Shown one piece after another: positions 43,653-55,983 of a stretch of 64,000 nucleotides of DNA; position 1 is the stretch's first letter, and the number at the start of each line of letters is the position of its first letter. The DNA comes from Copromyces sp. CBS 386.78 (taxonomy: Eukaryota; Ascomycota; Sordariomycetes; Sordariales; Sordariaceae). The stretch is taken from contig MU839173.1 in NCBI GenBank assembly GCA_030685235.1, forward strand, positions 62,001-126,000. Reading direction: 5' to 3'. Both the position numbers and the translations under genes were made by a program. The notes beneath the pieces are model-generated. The model was not told the origin of the DNA, did not search any database, and worked only from the letters and a program-made list of their open reading frames with translations.

Positions 43653-44633
43653 TTAATGCCCGTCGTATTTAGGCGCCGGTGGTGGTAGCTGACGCGGAGG
43701 TTCCTGTGACGGCAAATTGCGATAGTAAGCGGATATGTGGTGTGGGTGAGTGGGATAATTGTCCCAGGCGTTGCGCTGCTTCAAAAAGTTGTCCACTCTT
43801 GCCTCTCTGCCCAGACCGGCCTGTTCACCGTACCGTTGTCGCAATTCCTTGTCGATGGCGGCGTGCTTCTGGTCGTGATCGTCCACGAGAGCGATGCCGC
43901 TCTGTACACCATATGTAGCATGCTGCCAGCTGCCGATAATGACAAAGACGGAAACAATGGCGACAAATGCGCCGTTGGATACGAAGATGGGTTTTTGTTG
44001 CCCACCAGTGCCTCCCGACTCCTGCTCCTTACGCCATTGTTCCCAATCCTCCCATGTAGCGTTCATGCTCGCATTACCGGGGCGGCGGTGCCAGGCGTTG
44101 AGATTCGAGCGGATGTCATCGTTGGGCAGATCTGGATGGTTGCTCCAGCCAAGATCGTAAAGATCGTACATGCGGCGCTTTTGCGGATTGCTCAGAATAT
44201 CGTTGGCGGCAACGACGAGGCGATAGCGCTCAAGCTTGGTTGGATGAGGGATGTCGTGAAGGCCCGTGTGGGGGTGTCGGTCCGGGTGGTAAAGCTTCAC
44301 CAGCTCAAGGAAGCGCCTCTTGTTATACGGGTCGTCCTTGCTTTGACCGAAGATCTCGTAGGGTGTAGGGTTTTTGGACGCGGGCCAAAGCGATGCGGGG
44401 TGATCTTTCGGCAGCTCAGCGTCTGCTGCGCCGTGATGGACCGAGGCGAAACGGCGGGTTTGGAAAGCTCCCTGGGCACCCGGAGCAGTCGGACAAAGGC
44501 CAAAGAAGATTGGATCGGCGGATAGAGTGCTATATAGGCGACTTGGTGATGCCCGGACTAGCGTGAGCGGGCTATGGGATGTGAGGGCGGTATTGCCGGG
44601 GTAGAGGATGGCGGCAGATTTCCACGAAAACAT
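43653..44633 (-). CDS. mitochondrial J-domain (DnaJ-like) protein
   Basis: Single exon, 326 residues. The N-terminus is rich in Ser/Arg/Ala with almost no acidic residues for about 60 residues (SRLYSTLSA, RRFASVHH), typical of a mitochondrial presequence. A J-domain follows (about 90-165): PTPYEIFG, LVKLYHPDRHPH with the HPD motif, AANDILSNPQKRRMYDLYDL. A single membrane helix, AFVAIVSVFVIIGSW, lies near residue 230, and the C-terminus is Pro-rich. This layout fits small membrane-anchored J-proteins that stimulate Hsp70 at the mitochondrial membrane; the exact partner is not shown by the sequence. Confidence 0.88.
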   Translation of the reverse strand: MFSWKSAAILYPGNTALTSHSPLTLVRASPSRLYSTLSADPIFFGLCPTAPGAQGAFQTRRFASVHHGAADAELPKDHPASLWPASKNPTPYEIFGQSKDDPYNKRRFLELVKLYHPDRHPHTGLHDIPHPTKLERYRLVVAANDILSNPQKRRMYDLYDLGWSNHPDLPNDDIRSNLNAWHRRPGNASMNATWEDWEQWRKEQESGGTGGQQKPIFVSNGAFVAIVSVFVIIGSWQHATYGVQSGIALVDDHDQKHAAIDKELRQRYGEQAGLGREARVDNFLKQRNAWDNYPTHPHHISAYYRNLPSQEPPRQLPPPAPKYDGH

Positions 44634-46202
44634 GATGACGGTTTCAACTAGTCATGTTGGTGTTCACTGAGGCTGATAGAGAACCATGGCTCCAGGCGCG
44701 ACAATTCAGCGTGCCTGAAAGTCGAGTAGGAGTAGGTAGGCGTGGAAGCCGGGAGGAGATGGCCGATTGATGGAAGGTGGAAATGGATCATGTTCGGTTC
44801 ATGCTGGGAGCTCAGCCATTGGTGCCTGCCGTACCTTTTATGTACCAAGTCGTAGTGTTGTATGCTGCGGAGGACAGTACCGCTTATTCTCATTTAACAG
44901 GATTTATTCCCCCTGTCGCGACCAATTATGTCGCTTGCTGAGGCCTGCATACCCCGATTATGTATCACGTAGTAATGTACAGTAGGTACGGAGGACGGTA
45001 ACCTGAATAAAGTGACCGGGCATGATGCATAAGGTACACTCACTGATGTGACCGATTTAAAAAGACATTTTACTGTTTCCCAATGTCAGACTTCATAAAC
45101 TTGCCAGTTCCCAACTCGTCACCATTGCTAATCCGAGACTCTCTTTTGTCCTGTTTCAGCTAAGGTATGTATCATGAAATACAGATGTGGATGCCCCGCC
45201 GCTGATATCCCAATACCTAGTGGATGACGTACAGGTACCTATACAATGTACCGGGCAACCACCAGAACTGCAACTGGAAGCCACGAACTGCCCCTGAGTG
45301 GAACTGGAAGGCGATGCCGCGGCCGAGTGGTGGCCTTGGTGGCGCCGACTTCCCTTGCGAGGGGAACGGGATTCGTGGTGGACACGATGGTGACAACTGG
45401 GAGGAGCACGGTTCGGCAGGGAAACATAGAGGGAACACGTGATCCGAGTCCCTCAGCTTCTGCCGGAACAGTTTTGACGAGGCGCTCCGGGCACCTTCGT
45501 CCACTCTCCCCGAGTCCAGGTCCAGCGCTGCCCTGAATCACGACTTCCGCACCGCCTCGCCTTCGCCCAAGCTTCGGAAGTTTCCCTCAAACTCTCTGCC
45601 TTTCTGCCCCGCTTTCAGACGACCACCACAACATCCAACAAACCATCACAGCAGAAACACTCGAACGCTGAAAAAGCACCATCTCTCGTCCCACTCTCCC
45701 AAAGGCATCGCACACGTCTCTTTGATTCGCCCTCTATTTTTCACAGGCCAATCAAGACCCAGCCGTCGACACCGAATCGCATTCCTCGCAGCCTCTCCCA
45801 CAGAAGACGTCGCTCGACTTGGAGGCATAGCAGAAAAAAAATCAAAATCAAACGATTGAGAACGTCCTTGGTGCTCCCACACGAAACGAGCCTCCTCGCG
45901 ACCTCATCTCCCTCTACTACCGTATCACCCTTGTCCTCACGACCACTCGCGATAGGCCTCTCTCTACCTCACCTAGTCGCGCCTGTTTGGCCCAGCTCAC
46001 CGTCAACACACCGGAGTCTAAAACAAAAGAGAAAGAGGGGATTCCCAACCACAACTAGTGCTCCTCTCCCCCTTGCCAGCCACCTGCCCATTTTCGCTAC
46101 ACATCCCCGGAGACGAAGCCATCGCGCTATACGCTCTCCTTTTTTCGCAACATCCGAGCCTCTACCACAGGTCCCACAACCGACCAACGACCCTCTAGCA
46201 AA
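44634..46202. promoter_or_regulatory. divergent promoter region; long leader of Dhh1 gene
   Basis: Separates the minus-strand J-protein from the plus-strand helicase. The right 600 bp is C/T- and CA-rich without a good ATG context, like the long 5' leaders of fungal housekeeping genes. Open frames at 45217-46218 have no domains. Confidence 0.45.
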
Positions 46203-47981
46203 ATGTCCGACCAACTAGCGGACCAGATGAAAGCTACTAGTCTGAGGTAGGTTGACCGCCTTCCCTTTTGTCGCAAACCCAGCTGACATTGTTGTGATAG
46301 CTCAGGCCCCGAAGACTGGAAAAAGAACCTTAATTTGCCTGCCAGGGACACAAGACACCAGACCGAAGATGTCACAAACACGAGGGGTCTGGATTGGGAA
46401 GAGTTCATACACGACAGGGATCTCCTGATGGGTATCTTCGAGGCTGGCTTCGAGAAACCGTCGCCAATTCAGGAAGAAGCGATCCCCGTCGCCCTCACCG
46501 GCCGAGACATCCTCGCACGCGCAAAGAACGGCACCGGCAAGACTGCCGCTTTCGTCATCCCCGCCCTCCAGAAGATCAACCCCAAGGTCTCCAAGATCCA
46601 ATGTCTCATTCTCGTCCCCACCCGTGAGCTTGCCATGCAGACATCTCAAGTCTGCAAGACGCTCGGCAAGCATCTCGGCATCAACGTCATGGTGACAACC
46701 GGTGGAACGGGTCTGCGCGACGACATTGTGCGTCTGCAGGATCCCGTACACATCGTCGTCGGAACACCAGGCCGCATCCTCGATCTAGCTGGCAAGCAGG
46801 TGGCTGATCTCAGCGAGTGCCCAATGTTCATCATGGATGAGGCTGATAAGCTCCTGTCGCAAGAGTTCACCCCCGTCATTGAGCAGCTGCTGCAGTTCCA
46901 CCCCAAGGATCGTCAAGTCATGTTGTTCTCCGCCACCTTCCCTCTTTCGGTCAAGGACTTCTCGGATAAGAACATGACTAGCCCGTACGAAATCAACCTC
47001 ATGGACGAGCTTACCCTACGCGGTATCACCCAGTACTATGCCTTTGTTGAGGAGAAGCAAAAGGTTCACTGCCTGAACACTCTGTTCTCCAAGCTTCAGA
47101 TCAACCAGTCCATCATCTTCTGCAACTCTACCAACCGCGTCGAACTTCTCGCCAAGAAGATCACCGAACTCGGCTACTCGTGCTTCTACAGTCACGCCAA
47201 AATGGCTCAGCAGGCGAGAAATCGTGTCTTCCACGATTTCCGCAACGGTGTCTGCCGTAACTTGGTCTGCTCGGATCTCCTCACCCGCGGTATCGACATT
47301 CAGGCTGTGAACGTTGTCATCAACTTTGATTTCCCCAAGAACGCCGAGACGTACCTTCATCGCATTGGTCGCTCTGGTCGTTATGGTCACCTTGGTCTTG
47401 CTATTAACCTGATCAACTGGGATGATAGATTCAACCTTTACAACATTGAGCGCGACCTTGGTACTGAGATCCAGCCCATTCCTCAAACCATTGACAAGAG
47501 CCTCTATGTGTACGAGAACCCCGAATCTATCCCCCGGCCCATCTCGACCTTCAAGCCTGTTGCCCAGCAGCCGCATCATCAACAACAGCAACTGCAGCAG
47601 TCGCAGCGGCCTCAACAGACTCAACAGCAACAGCACTTTCCAACACAGACACAGTCGTCGAACCAGCTCCCGCCTCAACAAGGCAACCAACAAGCTGGCT
47701 TCAACCCCCAAGCTCAGCAGCCTCATAGACCTACCCCCCAGGCCCAGGGTGATTGGCAAGGGCAAAACGGTCGCCAAAATGGTCAAGGTGCTTCCAACAA
47801 CCAACCCAGACCCACCAACTACCAGAACAACCGCGGTCAGCCCGGTGGCAGTGGGCCCCGCGGAGGTCGTGGACGTGGTTTCCAGGGCCAGGGAAGCCGT
47901 CAGAACCAGAACTACGGTGGTCAGCGCGGTCCTCGTCCCCAAGGTCAGGCTCAGCCTCAGGGCCCACCGCCTGCCCAGTAG
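46203..47981 (+). CDS. dhh1: DEAD-box RNA helicase Dhh1 (DDX6 family)
   Basis: Two-exon model: 46203..46246 and 46301..47981, 574 residues. Starts [14 protein letters not shown] and splices to [20 protein letters not shown], the Dhh1/DDX6 N-terminal signature. Helicase motifs: Q-motif region [13 protein letters not shown], Walker A AKNGTGKT (about 89-96), PTRELA, TPGR, DEAD (about 194-197), SAT, and [13 protein letters not shown]. The core ends with [14 protein letters not shown], then a Gln/Pro-rich and Gly/Arg-rich tail of about 140 residues suited to condensation. Dhh1 represses translation, activates decapping and organises P-bodies with Dcp and Pat1 proteins in the cytoplasm. Identification is firm. 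Confidence 0.96.
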
Positions 47982-50023
47982 GGTAAACTCTCCCAACAAG
48001 TTACTAGAGGAGGGGGGTATGTGGTAATGTGAGGAGTCGTGCAACCATGCATCGCTTCTACGTTATTTTGTCTTTTGATTGTACATATTAGTCGTTTCTT
48101 TCGGCCATCTCTTTCTCTTTCCCCCGAACTGTGAATGGGCTACCATGACGACAAGCGTTGTCCCTCGGCCTGTCAGGTTTGCCTTTACGCTGCGGCAGTC
48201 TCGTATATTACACCCTTTACTTCCGACCCTGCAAACAGTTCAACGACATTCACGGAACTGTACTACGACACAATCTCTTTCGGAGTTTGCCCTATTTCAC
48301 GGATTTTTCGATGCGGTCCAGCTTCATGGTGTTCGCATTCAACGGCTTGCAACGTTTCGGCATGGGCGCGGAGTCTTGAGCGGTGTGGGGTTTATACGTC
48401 TTTGTTGGCTTTACGGCGGAAGCGGCTTTATACTCGACGAGGACTGCGAGATTCTTTCCTCCATTGAATCTCCTCTCATCCCTTATACCCACCACATTTC
48501 CTTGTTCCTGGAATCTCCAGCCGATTTCACGTTTCGACACATGAGCAAATCAATTCCCTATTTTGGCTCTCACATTTTCATCGTTTGATGATTGCACGAC
48601 TCAACAACATCGGCTCTACAGGCGGATTGGGCTCAAGGATTACAAAAAGGCGCGCACGCAAAACTTATACATGACGGATTGGCGGTTGGACGGGCTTTCT
48701 CTCGTGGCTGGCGGTTTTACAGATATTTCGTGTTTACAGAGGAGGGATCGGCTTCTGTTCGTTTCGTTGTGGTGGGCTCATATAAACGGCGTTATGGGTT
48801 TGGCTTTTGGGCGGCGCGTGGCGTGATGGTCAATCAGGGTCAGCTGGCTACAGTTGGTTGGCTTGGAACGGATACCATTTTTTTAGGTTGCGCCTCGCTG
48901 GTTTTCTTTTCTTTTCTTTTTCATTATTCGGACGACTTGGGGGTACGGATCTCCAAAGGGGGTTGCAGTGTGCTAGATCCATGGTGGCGGAAGGAGATAT
49001 CGACATCTAGATAGCTCGTCGACGCTTTACAGGACTGGGGTTTGTGTGCTTTGGGAGGAGACGGGCGGCAGAAACGGCCGGAACGCAACTTGGTCCTCAC
49101 TTATGCAAGGATTGGTGGTGACGTCGTAGGATAGTCACGCACTGGTTCTCTGCAGATAGAGGAAGGGAAGGAATGGCCCAACGAATGGAAGGGTTGGAGG
49201 ATATTTGGTGAGTTGGAGGAGGAGACGTACCTTTGTCTCGACAAGCGGTATGGAGGGGAGCGGGAATGGGTGGATTTTCAGTCGCGGTTGGGAAGCTGTG
49301 TTGTTTTGGTGTTCCTTCGGGGGACTAGGTTCAGCGCCATTCACATAGCTGGTTGACCAGCGAACCTTGGCGGTAATGCGGCGACGAAATTGCTGCACGA
49401 TCCAAGATACTTGCCGCAACGCGGAAGAGTGTTGGTCATTGCTCATCCATCACTTCTGCCCTTGCCCGGCTCGTGGTGTTTGTGGACGGCTGGCATTCCT
49501 CATTGCGGTAAGGGGGCATATCGGGGATTCATGGATCCATATGCTATGAAAACGACCATCACCTCTGGAGCCTTTGTCAAAACCAGCAGTCTTTGGCTCA
49601 GGCATGCGTGCACGAGAGCCACTGCTATACGGGGCATGGAGAGGCAGGATGCAAAAAGAGACGAAAATCAAGATAAAACAACAGGAAGACAAGAAAAGAA
49701 GCGGGAGACAGCCATCAATCAGATGAACACAATTCGACGACGACGGAGATGCGACCTGAGGAGCATGGACTGTGGCGAATTGTGGACCTCTGGACAAGGT
49801 AGATAGCATTTGGTGTTGGATGAATGTTATCTTTTGTCCCTCGTAATATTCCTCACAATTCTCCCTTCGTTTTTGTTGTGGTGATTTGGACTTGATGCTT
49901 CGGCTTCCGGCGGGAACAAAAGATGATGCGCGGCGGGACTCTTGCAACCGAAATTGAGGAGGAGCACCAGAGATGCCGCTGGCCGATGGGACGAAAAGGA
50001 AAATGGGAAAAAAGTAAGTAATT
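47982..50023. other. gene-poor stretch between Dhh1 and tRNA-Val
   Basis: The first few hundred bases are the Dhh1 3' untranslated region. Open frames to 170 codons occur (48079-48588, 48592-49014, 49450-49947), but several overlap each other in different frames, some lack an ATG start, and none shows a domain. I see no gene. Confidence 0.45.
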
Positions 50024-50097
50024 TGATCCGACCCAGGCTCGATCTGGGGACCTTCAGTGTGTTAGACTGACGTGATAACCAACTACACCATCGGACC
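50024..50097 (-). tRNA. tRNA-Val (AAC)
   Basis: 74 nt on the minus strand. Acceptor GGTCCGA pairs with TCGGATC allowing one G-T; D arm TGTAGTTGGTTATCA; anticodon loop CTAACAC gives AAC; T arm CCCCAGATCGAGCCTGGG; discriminator A. No intron. Confidence 0.95.
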
Positions 50098-51321
50098 GTG
50101 TTTTTGTTGAATGGCGCTCCAAAGGCTCATCTCAAGTAGGTACGTGACTGGCTCACACACGGAAGGAGCTCTCTCCCTTCATGCCAACTTCGGGCTGTTG
50201 TCCTTTCCCTTTCTGAAGTGAATGTAGGCGAAAACTCTTCTTCCCCAAACTGCAACTCAATTCTACTCACAGGTGCGGACTTTCAGAATACTGATTTGCG
50301 GCCGTGCTGCGGTCCGGCCCTCAGAATACATTATGCACTCACTCCGCCCCCAAAGCGTAAGGTATTCTTTCCACTCGATAGTCTGAAGATACCTACTTAC
50401 CTAACAAACTCACCAGTTTGCACCAAAAAGCATATCCGCACGGAGCATGATGCATACAAAGGCGAGCCATGCTACCCCCACGAGAATGCAGGGGTCTCGT
50501 CGCCGTCATCTGTTGGGCTTCATGGCGCAAAAGAAGGCCTCCCGTTGGCCAGCCTGCCATTTTCTCCTCAGGGCTTGCATCCTCCGTCCCACAAGAGGAA
50601 CAAAGTGTCCATCGGATGTCTATTTGCACCGTCTCATGGCGGTAGGGAGGCGGCGGGGTGTTAGCCAGATGCGATGGGTAGACATATGGCAAACAAAGAA
50701 CAACAGCCTCCAGTATGAGGATTCGGCTTGGCTCGCAACGCCACTTTCCGGATACCCATTCTCGCAAAGACCTTCCAGAACCACACACACGCATCTAGCG
50801 AGACCCTCGGGATCGGGTGTTCCTCTTGGCTGTCTTATCCATCGAGGTCTAGGCGCGGTCAATAATCTGACGAGTTCCCCTATCGGGAGCTGTCGAGTGT
50901 GTACACGTGGACGGACTCTCAACAGACTACACACTTCTTTGTCTGCCTTGTGCGGCCAAGCCACGTCTTTGCCAAATTTGCTCTGACCACACGATCCAGT
51001 CTAGGCAACCCATTTTCTGCATCTTTCTTCCCAAAAGAAAAGGGTTCTGTCCTTGATTCATACATTTCCCAGTTGACAAGTCAATCTTGGTCAATAGGTT
51101 TTCGGCACCAAGCGAACGCTCAACGACCCAATCGCTGGTACGCACTTTACGAGACATTTTCACGAGAATAGTCCAGACTTCATTCATCCGAGACACCACT
51201 CACGGCCAGCAAGCAACTCGGCAATATCCCGAATAGAGTGGAAGATCAGCAGGTTTCCAAGTCTGCGACTGCGTGTCAAAGACCAGTCTACTACCATCTG
51301 TGCTCGACTCGTTACCAGAAG
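50098..51321. other. intergenic, 5' region of STAND-WD40 gene
   Basis: Long overlapping open frames (50218-50664, 50447-50986) have unusual composition and no domain. The last 100 bp is the likely leader of the next gene. An in-frame ATG at 51238 could extend it by 28 residues. Confidence 0.4.
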
Positions 51322-54321
51322 ATGGAGGCACCTCCGCCCGCCGGATGGCGTCCGGCGGCCAGCGCTTCTGGGCCTGTCGACTATATCCTCACCGGCATAT
51401 CGACAACATTGGGAACCATCACACGGTTTATACGCTCCGTTCGAACCGCACATGCGGACCTTTCTTCGGTTACCCGGGAACTTTCTGACATGCGCCTCCT
51501 ACTCGAGCTGCTTCGTGACGAACACAGCATTCCTCTCTTATTGCAAGCGCAAGTACTGTCGCTTCTGGAGGATACCGGCAATGCGCTAAGTCGGATAGAG
51601 GACATTTTGATGCAGTGTCGTAACGCCGATGAATGGGTCTCTTCAGGAAAGGCAAAAATGGCGGAACTTCGAGGAGATATCGAGACGTATCGGCGTGCGC
51701 TGGGACTTGTCCTTGATGTTGTGAATTACCATCAGTAAGTTTTGCCTGCTGTCACCCAAGATGCTCTTGAAACTGACATCTCTCGTTAGGCCACCACTCA
51801 ATTGGGACACCAGCGACCTGGAAGCCTCCAGATCTCAGATAACGACCGAGGTAGACCGGCTACGCAGCCATAATGCGTTGACAGGGCTCATCAACAGGAA
51901 TACTTGGCTGGAACCATATATGAATGCCGTGATCAATTGTTTGGAGACCAGTTGTGCTGATTCCCCTGTCATCAAAGACGACGGCCCTCCCAAAGACCTG
52001 TAAGTCACATGAGGAGACCTTTGCATGTCATAGAAGGCCTGCTAACAGAACCGAGAAACAGTAATTTAACCTCCACGCCCGATGTCGATGCCGTACAGAA
52101 CGGCGTGATATCTTTAAATCTCGAGTCACAGCCACCGGCGACACCCCCTACCGCCCCGGCACAGCAAGAAGTAAAACAGTCCTCGCCAAGATACGTCATT
52201 AACAGCATCTTCGAATCAGCGGGACCATGGTACCCAGCCGGAGCCATAGCACTTCCCTTCTACAACGACGGGGAGAACCGTGCATCAGCTGCTTCAAGTA
52301 CGAGGAGAGAACCCCAGAAAGTGTCCCCACGACTCCGGAATACGCCACTGGATCACTCGAGACATGCCCCAACACCGGAGTCTCCTACATCCATACAATT
52401 CTCACAAAGGGCACAGTCACCCCCTTCTAGCCAACAAAGCTGGGACCAAGGCTCTCCATCCACGAGATCCGAACCTTTTGAAGCAAGTTTTGTACCACAC
52501 CAGGACCTACGAGCTGACCGATGGTCCGAACCTCGGCCGGTTCAGAATTCCGAACAATATGGGTTTACCTCGACACCACAATCGCCACATCAAATGCTAC
52601 GCGCTGCAACAGCCGGCTCAGTTGCAGCTTCTCTACCGCCTAGTGAAAGCTCGCGTGGTTACTTCCCCAGCCCCCAAATGTCAGGGTCGTTTGGCTCGGG
52701 GACCTACCGCCATGGTTACGACAGTGGCATCTTTCCGCCGACGGCCGCGCCGTCTATAGCTACAATGTCGACTAGCACATTGTCTGCAAGCACACTATCC
52801 CCGGCTATTATACACGATCCCCGCTGGTCACCAACGCCCCAGCCCCAAAGCCAACAATGGCAAGCAACCACTACTCATCCTCAATGGTCCCAAACCAAAC
52901 CAGCGGGTCACGTCACCGCGTACAGCAGCAGCACGGTAACTGTACAATCACACCGAGCCGAGCTTGTGCCTGTACGACATCTTACCGACAAGGGCAAGGG
53001 TTCCGATGTTTTCCATATCGACTGTTCACCAACCGCCTCTTATTTGGCAAGCAGGCATTCCAACAACACAGTCAAGATATGGGCGATTGCGAAGAACACG
53101 GTCCATAGCACCATCAAGATCAAATCGTACGTGCCGGCGCAGCCCCGTTCAAGAGAGTACTTTGTCCGGAGCCATTCAATTCTATCCGAAGGTCCGGCGT
53201 CTCCTTGTTTTATAGGCATCACCACTCATTTCGGGTTAGATCTTGAGATCTACAACTTCACCAAGGGAGGATCCGGAAAGAAGGTGCAGGTTATCGACGA
53301 AGCGCACCGTTGGGCAGCCAGTCACAAACTCGACAACAGTTACGCCCCCTTTGTGGTCTACCGGCCCGGGGCCGACCGGATCGATCGGTACTTTCTATCG
53401 CGTAACCCGAGTGCCAAAAAGCCCTTTTGGGAAGACGCAAGCAGCTGCATTGATCTGACCAAGGCCCATCTTCCCTTCCTCCCCAAGTACCCGGAGCTAG
53501 CCTTCTCCAACGACGCACCCTTCCTAATAGCCGCCGCAGGCCCCCGACCCGGCGATCCGCCCAGACATGGAGACATGCAGCAATCCACCATCCTCCTCGC
53601 GGCCTGGCATCTGACTCCCGTCCGAGAAGCCAAGCTCGCAGCCCGAAGTCCCGTCAACAGCGTGCATTCCCACATCCAAGAGTCGGGCGATCCAAAACGG
53701 CACAAACCCTACCGCTTCGTCACGCCCGCTTACCCGCAACTGCAGACAGCCTTGCCCTCCGTCCTCGTCTCCCACGGCAGCGTGACCGTCTCCATCTGGA
53801 TTCCCGCCAGCCACGTCAACATCCCGCTCCCCGGCGGCAAGTTCCGACAGACGCGCGTGCCGACGCCCGAGCGCTTCGTCCTGGTGTGGGACATGCCCAC
53901 CAACGCGACCAGGCTGATCCCCATCCCCAACGTGCAGGCGTGCGTGTCTCCGGACTGTCGGCTCGTGGCCTACTGCGACCCGGAGATGCAAAAGTTTGTC
54001 ATCCTCGACGTGACGACGACGACGCCGACCGGCGGCGGTGGCGGCGAGGAGGTGTGGAAGTGGCCTGACGCGGCCAAGGTGAGCGGGTTTGCGAGTTTCG
54101 GGCAGTTTGAGGCCATCAAGAAGATTACCGTGTTTGAGTTCAGTCCGGATGGGAAGTGGTTGATTGTGGGCGATGCGAGTGGGGCGCTGGGCGTTTATGA
54201 GGTTAGGGAGGCCGGGACGAGGTTTGAGTTGTTGGATCAGAGCTCGTTGTTGACGCAGGGGGTTTCGGAGCTTGGAGGGAATGGGGGTGTTCCGAGGGGA
54301 AATGTTGCCGAGTTGATGTAG
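51322..54321 (+). CDS. STAND-type N-terminal domain fused to WD40-like C-terminus
   Basis: Three-exon model: 51322..51734, 51790..51999 and 52062..54321, 960 residues. Residues about 15-200 form a helical domain (GPVDYILTGISTTLGTITRF, then LSDMRLLLELLRDEHS) like the PigL-type N-terminal domain that in other fungal proteins precedes a NACHT ATPase. No P-loop follows. Instead comes about 350 residues of Ser/Pro/Gln-rich disorder, then a beta-rich region with WD-like blades: DVFHIDCSPTASYLASRHSN then NTVKIWAI; ERFVLVWDM; and ITVFEFSPDGKWLIVGDASG. Blade signatures are degenerate, so the propeller is inferred. The protein would be a scaffold or sensor without ATPase; no substrate or partner is known. 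Confidence 0.75.
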
Positions 54322-54773
54322 TGTATACAGTAGTAGGAAAGGAGGAGACGGTGTGCCTGAAGAGGAGGTATTTTGCATGCATGGAATTTGCGGTGTTGGA
54401 TGAAATATCAAGAGCGAAGAGTAGATAGAGTAACGGGGCGTACATATTGTTTTTCGATAGGATCATGAGAGGATGTTCTGAACCTTTAATGCCAATTGCA
54501 ATCCTAAACTTTTGCGGCGAAAGAATGATTTTATTATTAAGGTAGTTATCGCGAACACACAACATGGCAGTTCCTAGCTTCCTGCATCACCTAGCCGGCC
54601 AAAAAAAAAAAAAAAAAAAAAAAAGTAGTTAAAAATTGAAAATTTACGCCGTACATACACAATCTGGAAGAAGGAAAAACTGGCAAAATCAACCACACTG
54701 TACGAAAACAAAAAAAGAAGAACCCTACAAAAAGAAACAAAATGGAACAAATGAAAAAAGTGCAAAAAAGAAT
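54322..54773. other. intergenic with poly(A) tract
   Basis: 3' flank of the STAND-WD40 gene. A pure A-run of about 23 nt lies at 54602-54624; on the minus strand this is a T-run downstream of tRNA-Met, although closer short T-runs (54704-54740) would terminate first. Confidence 0.5.
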
Positions 54774-54883
54774 TGGGACCTGGGAGGCTCGAACTCCCGA
54801 CCTCAGGATTACTCCGGTATTTACACCGGATCATAGTTTAAGAATTATGAGACCTGCGCGCTAGCCAACTGCGCCAAGGTCCC
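54774..54883 (-). tRNA. tRNA-Met (CAT), elongator, intron-containing
   Basis: 110 nt on the minus strand. Acceptor GGGACCT pairs with AGGTCCC; D arm GCGCAGTTGGCTAGCGC; anticodon stem CAGG/CCTG with loop TCTCATAA interrupted by an intron of about 35 nt that itself folds (CCGGTGTAAATACCGG); T arm CGGGAGTTCGAGCCTCCC; discriminator A. Anticodon CAT; D-arm and acceptor fit elongator rather than initiator tRNA. Confidence 0.93.
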
Positions 54884-55983
54884 TGTTGATGGAAACCCGG
54901 GCCAGATTCTTGACTTATAAATGGGTCAGTGGATGGGCAAAGAGAAAAAAAACAAAACTAGTGAATTCCAAGTCGTGCTATCAACCCCCAAGGTCTATTA
55001 CCTACGTGAATGGACACTCGACTTTTTTTTTGGATGTCGCATTCTTTTTTTCTGGGTTTGGTATAAATGGATTGAATTTGGTGTTGTCTTTGATGGCAAG
55101 AAAGCTAGTGGTCCCCCCCCCCCCTTTTTTTTTTTTTGTTTGTTGTTTTGGTATCATGAAATTTCCAAATGTTGGACTATTGGAGTTTTGTCTTCCTGTG
55201 GTGATGGGATCGACCGCAGTCGTAACTGCGGGGGTAGGTTGAACTTACCATGGGAACAAAATTATTTCTTAGAGGTTAATAGGTAAGTAACTTTTTGGAT
55301 TGCTGTACTTGGTGTCCACTCGCAAAGAAGGCATCTTTCGTCCTCCTTCTTCCTCCTTCAATCACCACTTTTTCATCCTTTGTGCACATCGTGTTTACAT
55401 TCACTCCGGTCATTTCGACAGAAGGGACATATATGTATGGTATTACCGCTGAAGCTTGTGAGTCTGATGGGATTTATTCATATAGGTAGTAATATCTACT
55501 CGCCAGGACAGTGAATCTTCAACTTTTTGCAATGAGTTGGCGCACCTTGAGGGACGATCCTTTGCTGTTTGCACAATGACGGCACAGCCTTCCTCTTTTT
55601 TCGTTCCATCTCAAGTAAATGGTGGGGTTCATCCGCAAGATTCTCAGTTAGGCTCCAAGTCTCTACTCGGTTCCCGGTCGAGCTGGTCTCAAGCTCCAAC
55701 CTTATAATGGTGCCAGGACGGTCTGTGCCGCCCGGGCATTCACTACGGGAGCGTTTAGGATACTGCCGTCCCTTCACTCGTGTTCCGCCCCATCCCATTC
55801 ACTTCGCCTCTCTTCTAGCTCTTGCACATCCCCAAGGGCAAGTCCCCACAAGCTCGACGTTCTCTCCAAGATTCTCCCATCTCTCGCTGACTTCCTTTTT
55901 CCCCAACCCAACCAACCACTTCCAGCACATCATCTCGACAACAGGGAAAAAACCAGCAACGACGCTCCATCCTCTCAAACATC
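54884..55983. other. intergenic, leader of 2EXR gene
   Basis: T-rich and poly(C)/poly(T) tracts (55021-55136). The last 250 bp is a C/T-rich leader. No gene. Confidence 0.45.

Noticed and set aside
47016..48044. 342-codon minus-strand frame opposite Dhh1
   Set aside because: Antisense shadow of the Gln/Pro-rich helicase tail; Leu/Val-rich composition follows from the complement.
48079..48588. 170-codon plus-strand frame after Dhh1
   Set aside because: It starts with TTG rather than ATG, overlaps other open frames and lacks any domain; it lies in the Dhh1 3' flank.
50447..50986. 179-codon plus-strand frame
   Set aside because: Composition is not protein-like, a longer overlapping frame exists, and no splice or domain evidence supports it.
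53524..54411. 295-codon minus-strand frame opposite the STAND-WD40 gene
   Set aside because: Antisense shadow, no domain, and the plus-strand frame has WD-like blades.
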